Below are positions 8,275 through 16,074 of a DNA stretch of 20,869 nt, piece by piece. The notes beneath the pieces were generated by a model, which worked only from the letters and a program-made list of their open reading frames with translations, was not told the DNA's origin and made no database searches. This stretch comes from JBFGCA01 sp041567315. GTDB lineage: Bacteria > Acidobacteriota > Thermoanaerobaculia > Multivoradales > JAHEKO01. Numbering within the stretch: position 1 is the stretch's first letter; each line of letters starts with the position of its first letter. The position numbers were made by a program, and so were the translations under genes. Location of the stretch: NCBI GenBank assembly GCA_041567315.1, contig JBFGCA010000086.1, positions 1-20,869 on the forward strand. The letters are read 5' to 3'.

Positions 8275-9954
8275 TCAGCGCCCGCCGCCGGCGCCTGCCG
8301 CCCCGGCCCGGCTCAGGAGCGAGCGGCCGGTCATCGCCGCCGGCGGCTCCAGACCCATCAGCTCGAGGACGGTGGGGAAGACGTCGGCCAGCCGGCCGCC
8401 GGGGCGGAGCGAGGGGGACGGGTCGGTGGCGCTCCCAGCGGCGGCCCGCAGCTCGGGATCGACGACGATCAGCTCGACGTCGTAGGTGGTGTGGGCGGTG
8501 TGGGGGGCGTCGGTCTCGGGGTCCCACATCTGCTCGCAGTTGCCGTGGTCGGCGGTGACCACCAGCCGGCCGCCGCGGGCGAGTGTGGCCTCGACCAGCT
8601 CGCCGACGCAGCCGTCGATCGTCTCGACGGCCTGCACCGCCGCCTCCAGCTTGCCGGTGTGGCCGACCATGTCGGGGTTGGCGTAGTTGACCAGCAGGAA
8701 CTCCTCGCAGTCGCCGGCGGCGAGGCGCTCGAGCACGAGGTCGGTGACCCGGCGGGCGCTCATCTCGGGCTGGAGGTCGTAGGTCGCGACCTGGGGCGAC
8801 TGCGCCATCTCCCGCCGCTCGCCGGGAAACGGCGCGTCCCGGTAGTCGTTGAAGAAGAACGTCACGTGGGCGAACTTCTCGGTCTCCGCGCAGCGGAACT
8901 GACGCAGCCCCAGGGCGGCCAGATGGGCGCCGCCGATCGACTCCATCGGCGGCGGCTTGGGGAAGGCGACGGCGACGTGGGCGTTCAGCGCCTCCTCGTA
9001 GGCGGTCATCGTCACGTACTCGAGATCGAGCCGCTCGCCGCGGTCGAAGCCCCGCGCGCCGCCCTCCGGCGACGGCGGCACCGCCCCCTCGAACTCGGGC
9101 AGCACGAACGCCTTGGTGAGCTGGCGCGGCCGGTCGCCGCGGTAGTTGTAGAAGACCACCGTGTCGCCGTTGCGGATCCGCGACGCCTCGGGCTCCTCGC
9201 CCACCGTCCGCGGGGTCACGAACTCGTCCCCCTGCAGCCCGGGTCGGGCCGGCCGGTCGTAGTAGTCCTGGACCGCCGCGGCGGCGTCGGCGAAGGCCGG
9301 CGGCGCTTCCCCGCGGCCGGTCAGGCAGTCGTAGGCGCGCCGGATGCGCTGCCAGCGGTTGTCGCGGTCCATCGCCCAGTAGCGCCCGCAGACCGAGGCC
9401 ACGCGCCCGACCTCGAGCTCGCCGCAGCGCCGCTCGATCCGCTCGACGTAGCCGCGCCCGGTGAACGGCCCGGTGTCGCGCCCGTCGGTGAAGAGGTGGA
9501 GATAGACCCGCTCCTGGCCGCGCCGCCGGCACAGCTCGAGGCAGGCGTACAGATGCTCGATCAGCCCGTGGACCCCGGCGTCCGAGGCGATCCCCAGCAG
9601 ATGGACCGCACCGCCCGTCCGCCGCGCCCGCTCGACGCCCGCGGCCAGCGCCGGGTTCTCGTAGAACGAGCCGTCGCGGATCGCCTTGGTGATCCGCACC
9701 GACTCCTGGTCCACGATCCGCCCGGCCCCCAGGTTCTGATGCCCCACCTCGCTGTTGCCCATCGTCCCCTCGGGCAGTCCCACGTCCTCGCCGCTGGTCC
9801 GGATCAGCGTCCACGGGTAATCGCGCAGCAGCCCGTCGCAGCACGGCGTCGCCGCCAGCTTCAACGCGTTGAAGACGTCGTGCTCGGGATGCGGATTCCG
9901 CCCCCACCCGTCCCTCACCACCAGCACCACCGGCCCGGGCCTGCGCTCGCTCAT
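8275..9954 (-). CDS. gpmI: 2,3-bisphosphoglycerate-independent phosphoglycerate mutase
   Basis: This cytosolic glycolytic/gluconeogenic enzyme interconverts 3- and 2-phosphoglycerate using two metal ions and a phosphoserine intermediate. Numbered from the upstream ATG at 9963, the metal Asp is in RDGWG (D18) and the catalytic Ser is in MGNSEVGH (S71). The family segments TDGRDT, NYRGDRPRQL, FFFNDYRDAPFPGE, VNYANPDMVGHTG, TADHGNCEQM and PHTAHTTYDVELIVV follow in the expected order. Length (559 aa) is slightly above the usual 510-550. Two in-frame ATGs exist, at 9963 and 9954. I prefer 9954 because a TACTAT -10-like element lies 7 nt upstream and overlaps the 9963 codon, while no Shine-Dalgarno is evident, suggesting a leaderless transcript. 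Position 17 is Arg where most homologues have a hydrophobic residue (LDGWG). Confidence 0.93.
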   Translation of the reverse strand: MSERRPGPVVLVVRDGWGRNPHPEHDVFNALKLAATPCCDGLLRDYPWTLIRTSGEDVGLPEGTMGNSEVGHQNLGAGRIVDQESVRITKAIRDGSFYENPALAAGVERARRTGGAVHLLGIASDAGVHGLIEHLYACLELCRRRGQERVYLHLFTDGRDTGPFTGRGYVERIERRCGELEVGRVASVCGRYWAMDRDNRWQRIRRAYDCLTGRGEAPPAFADAAAAVQDYYDRPARPGLQGDEFVTPRTVGEEPEASRIRNGDTVVFYNYRGDRPRQLTKAFVLPEFEGAVPPSPEGGARGFDRGERLDLEYVTMTAYEEALNAHVAVAFPKPPPMESIGGAHLAALGLRQFRCAETEKFAHVTFFFNDYRDAPFPGERREMAQSPQVATYDLQPEMSARRVTDLVLERLAAGDCEEFLLVNYANPDMVGHTGKLEAAVQAVETIDGCVGELVEATLARGGRLVVTADHGNCEQMWDPETDAPHTAHTTYDVELIVVDPELRAAAGSATDPSPSLRPGGRLADVFPTVLELMGLEPPAAMTGRSLLSRAGAAGAGGGR

Positions 9955-9961
9955 TGCCGTC

Positions 9962-9967
9962 ATAGTA
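9962..9967 (-). promoter_or_regulatory. gpmI: Candidate -10 element for leaderless gpmI
   Basis: TACTAT on the minus strand ends 7 nt before ATG 9954, the normal distance from a -10 box to a transcription start. The mRNA could thus begin at the start codon. There is no obvious -35. Inferred from sequence only. Confidence 0.4.
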
Positions 9968-10000
9968 ACGGCTGCAGCCGCGCCGGCGCGGGCCCACCGT

Positions 10001-10009
10001 TGGTATCAT
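10001..10009 (+). promoter_or_regulatory. Candidate extended -10 promoter of the DUF3108-like/yihY operon
   Basis: TGG-TATCAT matches an extended -10 (TGn plus TAnnnT) without a recognisable -35. The predicted start is near 10016, giving either a leader of about 180 nt ahead of ATG 10195 or a leaderless short ORF beginning at ATG 10016. The remainder of 9955-10194 shows no convincing gene. Confidence 0.4.
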
Positions 10010-10194
10010 CGCTGCATGCGCATCCGGCGCGGAGACCCCCGCTCCGTCCCTCTTATCCAGCTCTCCCCAGCCCCAGCCGGATGCGGAAGACCCGCCAACC
10101 TAGCGGCCCCCCTCGGAAGCTCGGGCGCCGGTGCGGCGATGGGGCGAGTGCGCCCGCCGGGCTGCCGCTTCACGGTGGCGGCTCGGTAGTGCTC

Positions 10195-11151
10195 ATGCTG
10201 CGACGCCTGGCATCCGGCCTCCTCTACCTGCTGCTCTTCTGCATCCCGATGGGGCTTTTCCTGACCGAGCTCGGTGCCGGTGCGGCCTTCGCCGCCGGGC
10301 TCGACCCCGGGCGGCTGCAGTGGTCGCGGCTCGAGTACCGGGCCTCGAAGTTCGGGATCAGCTTGACCGCCGAGGTCGAGCTCGACGCGGTGCCGGCGGC
10401 GCAGGCGGCGGCGGCTTTCGTTTCGGCGGGCGGTGAGCGGGGGTTGGCGCCGCGGGGGCGGGAGACGCTGCGGATGGTGCTCGACAGCCGGCTGCCGGGG
10501 CGGGAGTCGACGGTCGCCTTCTGGTTCGAGCCCGACACCGCCGGCGCGCTGCAGCGCGAGCAGCTCGAGACCGGGCGCAAGGCGCGGCGCAACCGGCACA
10601 AGGTGGCGCGGTTCACCGGCGGCGGCGTCTTCAACGTGGTGCGGCGGCCGACCGACGGCGAAGTCGGGCTGCCCCACCAGCGCTGGAGCGAGGGCAGCGA
10701 GGACTTCCAGCGCTTCCAGGGTCTGGACGGGGCGGCGGTCACCGAGCCGGCGGCGCTGTTCTACGTCCTGGCGGTGGGCGGGCTCGAGCGGCCGGGCGAC
10801 CGCGTGAGTCTGCCGATGATCTCCAAGGGCCGGCTGTTCCACGTCGACCTGGAGGTGGCGGGCAGCGAGCGGGTGCGGGCGGACTACCGGGTCGAGGGGC
10901 CGCAGGGACGGCAGGAGGTCGACGGCCCCGTGGAGGCCCTCCACGTGCGCTTGACGCCCCGACCGCTGGGCGGTGGCGGGAGTGAAGAGGACAGCGACGC
11001 CGTCTTCGAGTTCCTGGGTCTGCGCGGCGACGTCGACCTCTATCTCGATCCCGCCCTGCGGGCGCCGGTCCTGATCAGCGGTCAGCTCCGCTGGGTGGGC
11101 CGCGGCCACATCCGCCTGCAGCGGCTGGTCCGGCGGCCGGAGACGGGGTGA
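10195..11151 (+). CDS. Exported DUF3108-like protein of unknown function
   Basis: The product is 318 aa. A basic start and one hydrophobic segment (residues about 5-33, LASGLLYLLLFCIPMGLFL) indicate a signal peptide or N-terminal anchor, so the bulk should lie in the periplasm. The body looks beta-rich. The C-terminal part (residues about 195-315) has the pattern of DUF3108-like proteins: a hydrophobic LFYVLA segment, LPMISKGRLFHVDLEV, a V-x-LTPRP strand, then LYLDPALRAPVLISGQLRWVGRGHIRLQRL. The family link is pattern recognition, not a search result. ATG 10195 is chosen because it precedes the hydrophobic segment directly; GTG 10189 and ATG 10081 are in-frame alternatives. Its stop overlaps the next GTG (GTGA), so it is coupled to the YihY/BrkB gene and the two may act together at the envelope. 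Confidence 0.7.
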   Translation: MLRRLASGLLYLLLFCIPMGLFLTELGAGAAFAAGLDPGRLQWSRLEYRASKFGISLTAEVELDAVPAAQAAAAFVSAGGERGLAPRGRETLRMVLDSRLPGRESTVAFWFEPDTAGALQREQLETGRKARRNRHKVARFTGGGVFNVVRRPTDGEVGLPHQRWSEGSEDFQRFQGLDGAAVTEPAALFYVLAVGGLERPGDRVSLPMISKGRLFHVDLEVAGSERVRADYRVEGPQGRQEVDGPVEALHVRLTPRPLGGGGSEEDSDAVFEFLGLRGDVDLYLDPALRAPVLISGQLRWVGRGHIRLQRLVRRPETG

Positions 11152-12536
11152 CGACGGCGCGCCGCTGGCTCGCGCGCGGCTGGCTGTTCGGGGCGGCGCT
11201 CTGGGACCAGGCGGCGCGCGACCGCATCCTCATCCGCGCCTCCGGGCTGGCCTTCGCCTCGCTGCTGGCGGCGGTGCCGCTGGTGGCGGTTCTGTTCTCG
11301 TTGTTCTCGGCCTTCGGCGCCCTCGACGAGCTCAAGGCCCGGGTCCAGGAGCTCCTGTTCGCCCAGCTCCTGCCCACCCGGCAGGGGGAGATCGTTGCCT
11401 ACCTCAACGAGTTCACCGAGAACGCCGGACGGCTGGGGCTGACCGGGTTCCTGTTCCTGGTCGCCAGCGCCCTGCTGCTGCTCGACGGCATCGAGTCCAA
11501 CTTCAACGACATCTGGCACGCCCGCAACCGGCGGCGGCTGGTCAGCAAGCTCACCGCCTACACCTCGGTGCTGGTCTTCGGGACGCTGTTCCTGGGGGCC
11601 AGCCTGTCGCTCTCGGCGCGGGTCAAGACCCTGTTCTTCACCGGCGGCATCCTCGACCGTGCCCTCCTCGAACGCGGCCTGGTCCGCCGTACGCTCGACG
11701 CCTCGCTGCCGCTGGCGCTGACCGTGGCCGGGTTCCTGCTGATCTACCTGATCGTCCCCTATGCCCGGGTCAGGCTGCGCAGCGCCGCCCTGGGGGCGGT
11801 CGCCGCCGGGCTGCTGTGGGAGGTCGCCAAGCACGTCTTCGCCAACTCGGTGGGCCAATCGGTCCGCTACTCGACGATCTACGGCTCGCTGGCCGCCTTC
11901 CCGATCTTCCTGGTTTGGCTGTACGTGACCTGGGTGCTGGTGCTGCTCGGGCTGGAGATCGCCTTCACCCACCAGCATTTCGCGGCGCTCGAACGCCGGC
12001 TGGCGGCGGGCGGCGAAAAGGTACCCGATCCGCTGACCCTGGGTCTGCGTCTCTTCGCGCTCATTGCCCGCCGCTTCGAGCAGGGCGAGTCGCCGCCCAC
12101 CAACGCAGAGGTGGCCGAGTCGAGCTTCGCCTCGCTCGAGGCGGTCGACGGCTGTACCGAGCGGTGGCTGGCGGCCGGGCTGCTGCGGCGGACCGGCGAG
12201 GCCAACGGCGAGGCCGGCGGCGGGCTGCTGCCGGCCCGGCCGCTGGCGCAGATCCAGGTGGCCGAGGTCACCGCCGCGCTGCTGGCCCAGGGCGGCGCGC
12301 CGCCGGTCGCCGAGCCGCTCGACCGCGAGGTGGACGCGCTGGTGCGGACCTACCGGGCGGCGGGCCGCGACGCCCTCGCCGGGAGGACGGTCCAGGACCT
12401 CCTCGACGCCACCCGGCCGGCCGCCGCGCGGCCCGCTAGTTCGCGGCCCGGCGGGCGCGCCGTCCCGGCACCGGCGGAGCCTCGAGACCCGGCCCGCACG
12501 CCGCCGCCAGCCGCGGCCAGACGGCCGGCACGGTGA
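11148..12536 (+). CDS. YihY/BrkB-family inner-membrane protein with C-terminal helical domain
   Basis: This is a 462-aa polytopic membrane protein of the YihY/BrkB (formerly 'ribonuclease BN') family, whose biochemical role is unsettled. About six hydrophobic segments are visible: 31-52, 97-115, 141-160, 185-205, 212-228 and 245-266. They include the family-typical LDGIESNFNDIWHAR and the YSTIYGSLAAFPIFLVWLYV region. Residues about 280-400 form a soluble tail resembling a winged-helix module (LIARRFEQGESPPTNAEVAE, then GLLRRTGE), also seen in other family members. The GTG start overlaps the upstream stop by 4 bases. The last ~35 residues are Pro/Ala/Arg-rich and lie on the antisense of the convergent downstream gene (101-bp overlap). 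They look like run-on rather than a conserved domain; a single frameshift near the end would shorten the protein to the TAG at 12436-12438. Confidence 0.88.
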   Translation: MTTARRWLARGWLFGAALWDQAARDRILIRASGLAFASLLAAVPLVAVLFSLFSAFGALDELKARVQELLFAQLLPTRQGEIVAYLNEFTENAGRLGLTGFLFLVASALLLLDGIESNFNDIWHARNRRRLVSKLTAYTSVLVFGTLFLGASLSLSARVKTLFFTGGILDRALLERGLVRRTLDASLPLALTVAGFLLIYLIVPYARVRLRSAALGAVAAGLLWEVAKHVFANSVGQSVRYSTIYGSLAAFPIFLVWLYVTWVLVLLGLEIAFTHQHFAALERRLAAGGEKVPDPLTLGLRLFALIARRFEQGESPPTNAEVAESSFASLEAVDGCTERWLAAGLLRRTGEANGEAGGGLLPARPLAQIQVAEVTAALLAQGGAPPVAEPLDREVDALVRTYRAAGRDALAGRTVQDLLDATRPAAARPASSRPGGRAVPAPAEPRDPARTPPPAAARRPAR

Positions 12537-15300
12537 AGCGCGCCACCTGCTCCTCGCTGACCGGCAGGCCGGCGGAGTTGCGCAGCCGCAGCAGCAGGGT
12601 ATAGCTCTCCGCGGGGGAGAGCCCGTCGATCCACGGCAGCGCCACGTCGTAGGCGAAGCGCCCGGTGGCGAACGGGGTCTGCGGCACCGGGCTGGGCGTT
12701 CCCGGCTCGAGCTCCATGGCCAGCATCGCCGGGTCGGCGCCCGCCCGGTCGGCCCGCAGCTGGGCGCCGAGCTCGAGACTGTCGTCGAACAACAGGTCGC
12801 TGTAGAGACGCAGCTTCCAGCAGGGCTCGCCGGTCTCCGCCGGGGCCCCGGCCGGCGACCGCAGCAGCAGCTGCCCGGCCCGCAGCCGCGAGTCGGCGTC
12901 GCGGATGGCGTCGACGTTGCCCACCAGCTCGCCGCCGCGCCGGTAGCGGTAGCCGTGCTCGATGCCGTTGTCGGCGACCACCGGCCGCGCCATGTCGTCG
13001 GTGAAGGCCTCCAGGCGGTAGCCGACCCCGCCGCTCTCGACGCCGCCGGCGAAGCGCACCAGCAGCGCCTGGAGAAGCACCACGTCGGAGGCCCGCGAGT
13101 ACATGTCGGCCAGACACTGCAGGCACTCGCCGGTCTCGCCGAAGCGCTCGAGACGGCGGAACTTCTTGACCATCGCGGCGGCCTTGATGAACAGGCTGCG
13201 GCTGTCGTGACGCGCCGGCCGCAGGCCCAGTCCGGCGGGGACCGTCGCCCGGCCGGGGTCGAGCAGGCGGTCGTAGTGGGCGCTGATGTGCCCCTCCCAG
13301 GGCGGCTGGCGGCCGTGCGAGCGCTCGCCGGGCATCCACCAGAAGCGTTTCTCCTTCGTGCTCCAGGCCAGCCGATGCTCGGGTCCCAGCAGCAGCGCCG
13401 CCAGCTCGCGCCACAGGGCGTCCTCGTCGGTCTCGGCGAGGCGCGCGATCTGCTCCCAGCCGAAGCTCAGGTCGAGGCTGATGGCCAGCCGCGTCGTGCC
13501 CTCGACCGCCTTGGCGGCCAGCTCGCGGAGCAGCGGTTGGCCGCCCTCGATGCCGAGGATGGCGTCGAGGTCGGCCGCCACCCGGTGGAGCTCGCGGCCG
13601 CTGGCGTAGCGGGCGACGACGCTGGTCTCGATGGTCAGCGCCAGGTCGCGCTCGACCGGTGGCGGCGGCTCGGCGTCGCCGCCGTCGGTCCCGCCCTCCC
13701 CGTCCGGCTCCCGCACCTTGACCTTGACCTGGACGTCGCCCTGCGAAGTGATGATCGAGCGCACCGTGTAGTCGCGGTTGCGGCCCATGGTCTTCTGCAT
13801 CTGCTTGGTGCGGGCCCGCACCACCTCGCGCATCAGCCGGTCGGGGGTGCGGATCTGCTGGTTGGACCCCAGGTTGGTGCGCTTGACGTTGAACCAGTCG
13901 AAGAGGCTGACCTCGGTGCGGTTCTCCTTCTTGCGCCCGTCGCGGAACTCCGAGCCCAGGAGCGTCGCGCCGGCCGGCACCGCCGGCACCCGCCGCGGCG
14001 GCCTGAGCGCCACCCGGCCGCTTTGGTCGAGCAGCTCGTCGAGCGCCGCCCGCCCCTCGTCGGTCGCCAGGTCGATCAGGTAGGTGACGTCGGACTCGGT
14101 GTCGTCGAAGTTCTCGCGCCGCGCGTCCAGGAAGGTGTACCCCACCTTGAGGATGAACAGCCGCAGCTCGGGACGCAGGCGGAAGGGGATCTTCTCGTTG
14201 CCCGACGAGTAGGAGTCGCGGACCCGGACGAGCACCGTCCGGTTGTCGCCCTTCCGGATCGTGGTCTCGCGCAGAAAGCGGTAGAAGCGCTTGAAGCCGA
14301 CCCGCAGGCCGCCCTCCCGGAAGCCGGCGCGCAGCGGCGAGAGGCCCAGGAAGGTGGTGTAGGTCACCGAGTCGCCGGGCGCCAGGGTGGGGTCGTCGGC
14401 GTCGAACAGCTCGGCGCGGACCGGCGCCCCGAGGTCGACGAACAGCACCACCGGCTTGGCGTAGCCCTCGAAGAAGTGCCGCTTGCGCTCGGTGTCGGCG
14501 AGCGCCGCGCCAAACGCCGCTGCCAGCCGGTCGGAGACGGCGCCGATGGCGGTGGCGGTCAGGTCCAGGACGTCGCTGTCGGGCGACAGCTCGCGCTCGC
14601 GGATGAAGGTCTTGAAGCCGCGGCCGGGGACGGCCCGCGGGCGCCCGCGGTCGGGCATCGCCCGCGGCGGCAGGGTGCGGGCGGCGGCCAGCACCACGCC
14701 GCCCTCGACCTCCACCCCGACGTCGACCGGGCCGACGACGTCGCGCAGGTAGTTCCAGCCGAACCGCACGCGGGTCACCGCCCGCTGCACCTGCCGGTAG
14801 CCGGACAGGTCGTCGGCGGTCAGGGTCGAGCCCGGCTCGAGATCGCCGTGCGACTGCACCACCCGGCGGTCGAAGTAGTTGTCCCAGTCGACGTCGACGG
14901 TGTCGAGGTCGATCCCCAGCCCGAGCTTGAGCGCCCCCAGGTCCTGGTACAGCGAGGTGTCGCGCTGCTGCTCGAACAGCCAGTTGTTCAGCCGCTCGAC
15001 AAAGCTCCCCGCCCGCGGCCCCCGGAAGCTGCCGATCTCGAGCCACTCGGCGCTCGCCTCGAGCGACTCCGGGTCGGCAGGGACCTCGATCCGGATCGAC
15101 TGGGCCGTGGCGTGTGTGATCCCGATGGAAGTCAGAACCAGGGGCAGAAGCAGAACAGGTAGGAGGGGGACTGCCCGGTGACCCTCCCGGAGGGCTGGGC
15201 GGCGGCGAGACGGTCCCTGGTGGAGGTTCGACCGCCCAGTTGTCCGGTTTCCGCCGCGGGGTGCGAGCGGTCCGCGCGGAGCGTGGGCGAGCGTGGCCAT
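12436..15300 (-). CDS. Large exported protein of unknown function (about 954 aa)
   Basis: I do not recognise this family. The strongest N-terminal feature is a hydrophobic stretch VPLLPVLLLPLVLTSIGI ending in THATA-Q, a credible signal peptide with cleavage before QSIRIEVP. The only in-frame ATG ahead of it is at 15300, which leaves an unusually long 43-residue basic N-region; a rarer start codon closer in is possible. The mature part is mixed alpha/beta and looks soluble, with strands such as VRFGWNYLRDVVGPVDVGVEVEGGV (pattern abbreviated), a long basic/charged region around the FDWFNVKRTNLGSN motif, a disordered acidic-proline linker near EPDGEGG, and a CxxC pair (C726, C729). The C-terminus ends in an Arg-rich PGRRARRAAN. 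It is divergent from the S26-like peptidase gene and convergent with the yihY-type gene. A surface or secreted role is inference. Confidence 0.72.
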   Translation of the reverse strand: MATLAHAPRGPLAPRGGNRTTGRSNLHQGPSRRRPALREGHRAVPLLPVLLLPLVLTSIGITHATAQSIRIEVPADPESLEASAEWLEIGSFRGPRAGSFVERLNNWLFEQQRDTSLYQDLGALKLGLGIDLDTVDVDWDNYFDRRVVQSHGDLEPGSTLTADDLSGYRQVQRAVTRVRFGWNYLRDVVGPVDVGVEVEGGVVLAAARTLPPRAMPDRGRPRAVPGRGFKTFIRERELSPDSDVLDLTATAIGAVSDRLAAAFGAALADTERKRHFFEGYAKPVVLFVDLGAPVRAELFDADDPTLAPGDSVTYTTFLGLSPLRAGFREGGLRVGFKRFYRFLRETTIRKGDNRTVLVRVRDSYSSGNEKIPFRLRPELRLFILKVGYTFLDARRENFDDTESDVTYLIDLATDEGRAALDELLDQSGRVALRPPRRVPAVPAGATLLGSEFRDGRKKENRTEVSLFDWFNVKRTNLGSNQQIRTPDRLMREVVRARTKQMQKTMGRNRDYTVRSIITSQGDVQVKVKVREPDGEGGTDGGDAEPPPPVERDLALTIETSVVARYASGRELHRVAADLDAILGIEGGQPLLRELAAKAVEGTTRLAISLDLSFGWEQIARLAETDEDALWRELAALLLGPEHRLAWSTKEKRFWWMPGERSHGRQPPWEGHISAHYDRLLDPGRATVPAGLGLRPARHDSRSLFIKAAAMVKKFRRLERFGETGECLQCLADMYSRASDVVLLQALLVRFAGGVESGGVGYRLEAFTDDMARPVVADNGIEHGYRYRRGGELVGNVDAIRDADSRLRAGQLLLRSPAGAPAETGEPCWKLRLYSDLLFDDSLELGAQLRADRAGADPAMLAMELEPGTPSPVPQTPFATGRFAYDVALPWIDGLSPAESYTLLLRLRNSAGLPVSEEQVARFTVPAVWPRLAAACGPGLEAPPVPGRRARRAAN

Positions 15301-15501
15301 CGAGGGGAGGTGGTGAAGCGATCGGGCTGGGGCCGGCCCGGTGCGCCGCCGTGGAGGGGCGTGGCGGCGGGTCCGGTGCGGAGCGTAGGCGGGTGGCGGC
15401 GCGGCGTCAACGGAAGAGACGGGATGCCGGCCGCCGCGGGGCAGCGCCGGTCGCGGCGTGCGGAGGAGTGGACTGCTCCACCGTCGGCCGAGCGGGAGCG
15501 C

Positions 15502-15510
15502 TGGTAGCGT
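15502..15510 (+). promoter_or_regulatory. Candidate extended -10 element at the S26-like peptidase start
   Basis: TGG-TAGCGT has the TGn-TAnnnT form seen at other starts here. It overlaps the GTG at 15509, so if it is used the protein would start at GTG 15515 or TTG 15518 as a near-leaderless message. A purine-rich GGGAG about 10 nt before GTG 15509 supports the competing, leadered start. The rest of 15301-15508 shows no gene. Confidence 0.3.
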
Positions 15511-16045
15511 GAAGGTGTTGAGCGCACGAGCGACCGACGGAGGGCCCCTGCGCGGGCGCGGCTGGCGGAGGGCCGTTCTAGCTTCGGCCCTCGACAGCGG
15601 GCCGGGCTGGGCAAGGCTGCCGGTGCGCGGTGTCTGCATGGCGCCGTTGCTGCGCGACGGCGACCGGGTGACGGTGGCCTCCGCGAAGACCATCGAGCCG
15701 GGTCTGATCGTGGTGGCTGGCCCGCCGACCAGCGAGCCGGTCTGCCACCGGGTGCTGGCGGTCGGCGAGCGCGGCGTCGTCCTGGCCGGCGACCGCTCGC
15801 GCGCAGTCCTCGAGCTCCCCCGCGAGAGCGTCCTGGGCGTGGCACAGGCGGTCGACCGCGGCGGCCGCCGCCTGCGTCTCGACGCCCCTTGGCTGCGCCC
15901 GGCCGACCGCGCCCTGACCGCGCTCCACGAGTACACCTGGCGAGGGCACCGCCGGCGCCCCGGCTCACGCCGGGCCGCCGAGCTGCTGCGCCGCGCCCTG
16001 CTCCGTCTCCGCGCCCTGGCCTGGCTCACGGCGGGGCGGGCGTAG
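15509..16045 (+). CDS. S24/S26-like (signal-peptidase-fold) protein with Cys at the nucleophile position
   Basis: This is a small protein (178 aa from GTG 15509). Its central segment follows the S24/S26 peptidase core: VRGVCMAPLLRDGDRVTV (residues about 39-56), a PGLIVVAGPP strand, CHRVLAVGERGVVLAGDRS (H80, D95), and a closing LGVAQAVDR strand. Signal peptidases use a Ser in GxSMxP; here it is GVCMAP with C43. The HRV motif is of the His-type (SipW/ER-like) rather than Lys-type. No membrane segment is evident. The C-terminal 60 residues are Arg/Leu-rich, resembling small S24/S26 proteins that accompany PqqD or HPr-kinase-like genes, but none of those partners is in this window. The start is uncertain among 15458, 15509, 15515 and 15518. 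Activity as a protease is not established. Confidence 0.65.
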   Translation: MKVLSARATDGGPLRGRGWRRAVLASALDSGPGWARLPVRGVCMAPLLRDGDRVTVASAKTIEPGLIVVAGPPTSEPVCHRVLAVGERGVVLAGDRSRAVLELPRESVLGVAQAVDRGGRRLRLDAPWLRPADRALTALHEYTWRGHRRRPGSRRAAELLRRALLRLRALAWLTAGRA

Positions 16046-16074
16046 GGTCGGTTGCGGCGGCCGCGTCGTCCTCG

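Noticed and set aside
12064..15162. 1032-codon + strand open frame opposite the unknown exported protein
   Set aside because: Contains no signal peptide or motif and is Gln/Val/Asp/Arg-rich as expected from the antisense of GC-rich codons. The minus-strand frame has a signal peptide and normal amino-acid composition, so it is the real gene, though as an unrecognised family this rests on composition.
15132..15968. 278-codon minus-strand frame
   Set aside because: Off-frame Arg/Pro/Gly-rich shadow with no recognisable feature.
15301..16029. N-terminal extension of the minus-strand 12436-15300 frame up to 16029
   Set aside because: Antisense to the S26-like peptidase gene and Arg/Ser/Pro-rich; the signal peptide lies far downstream.
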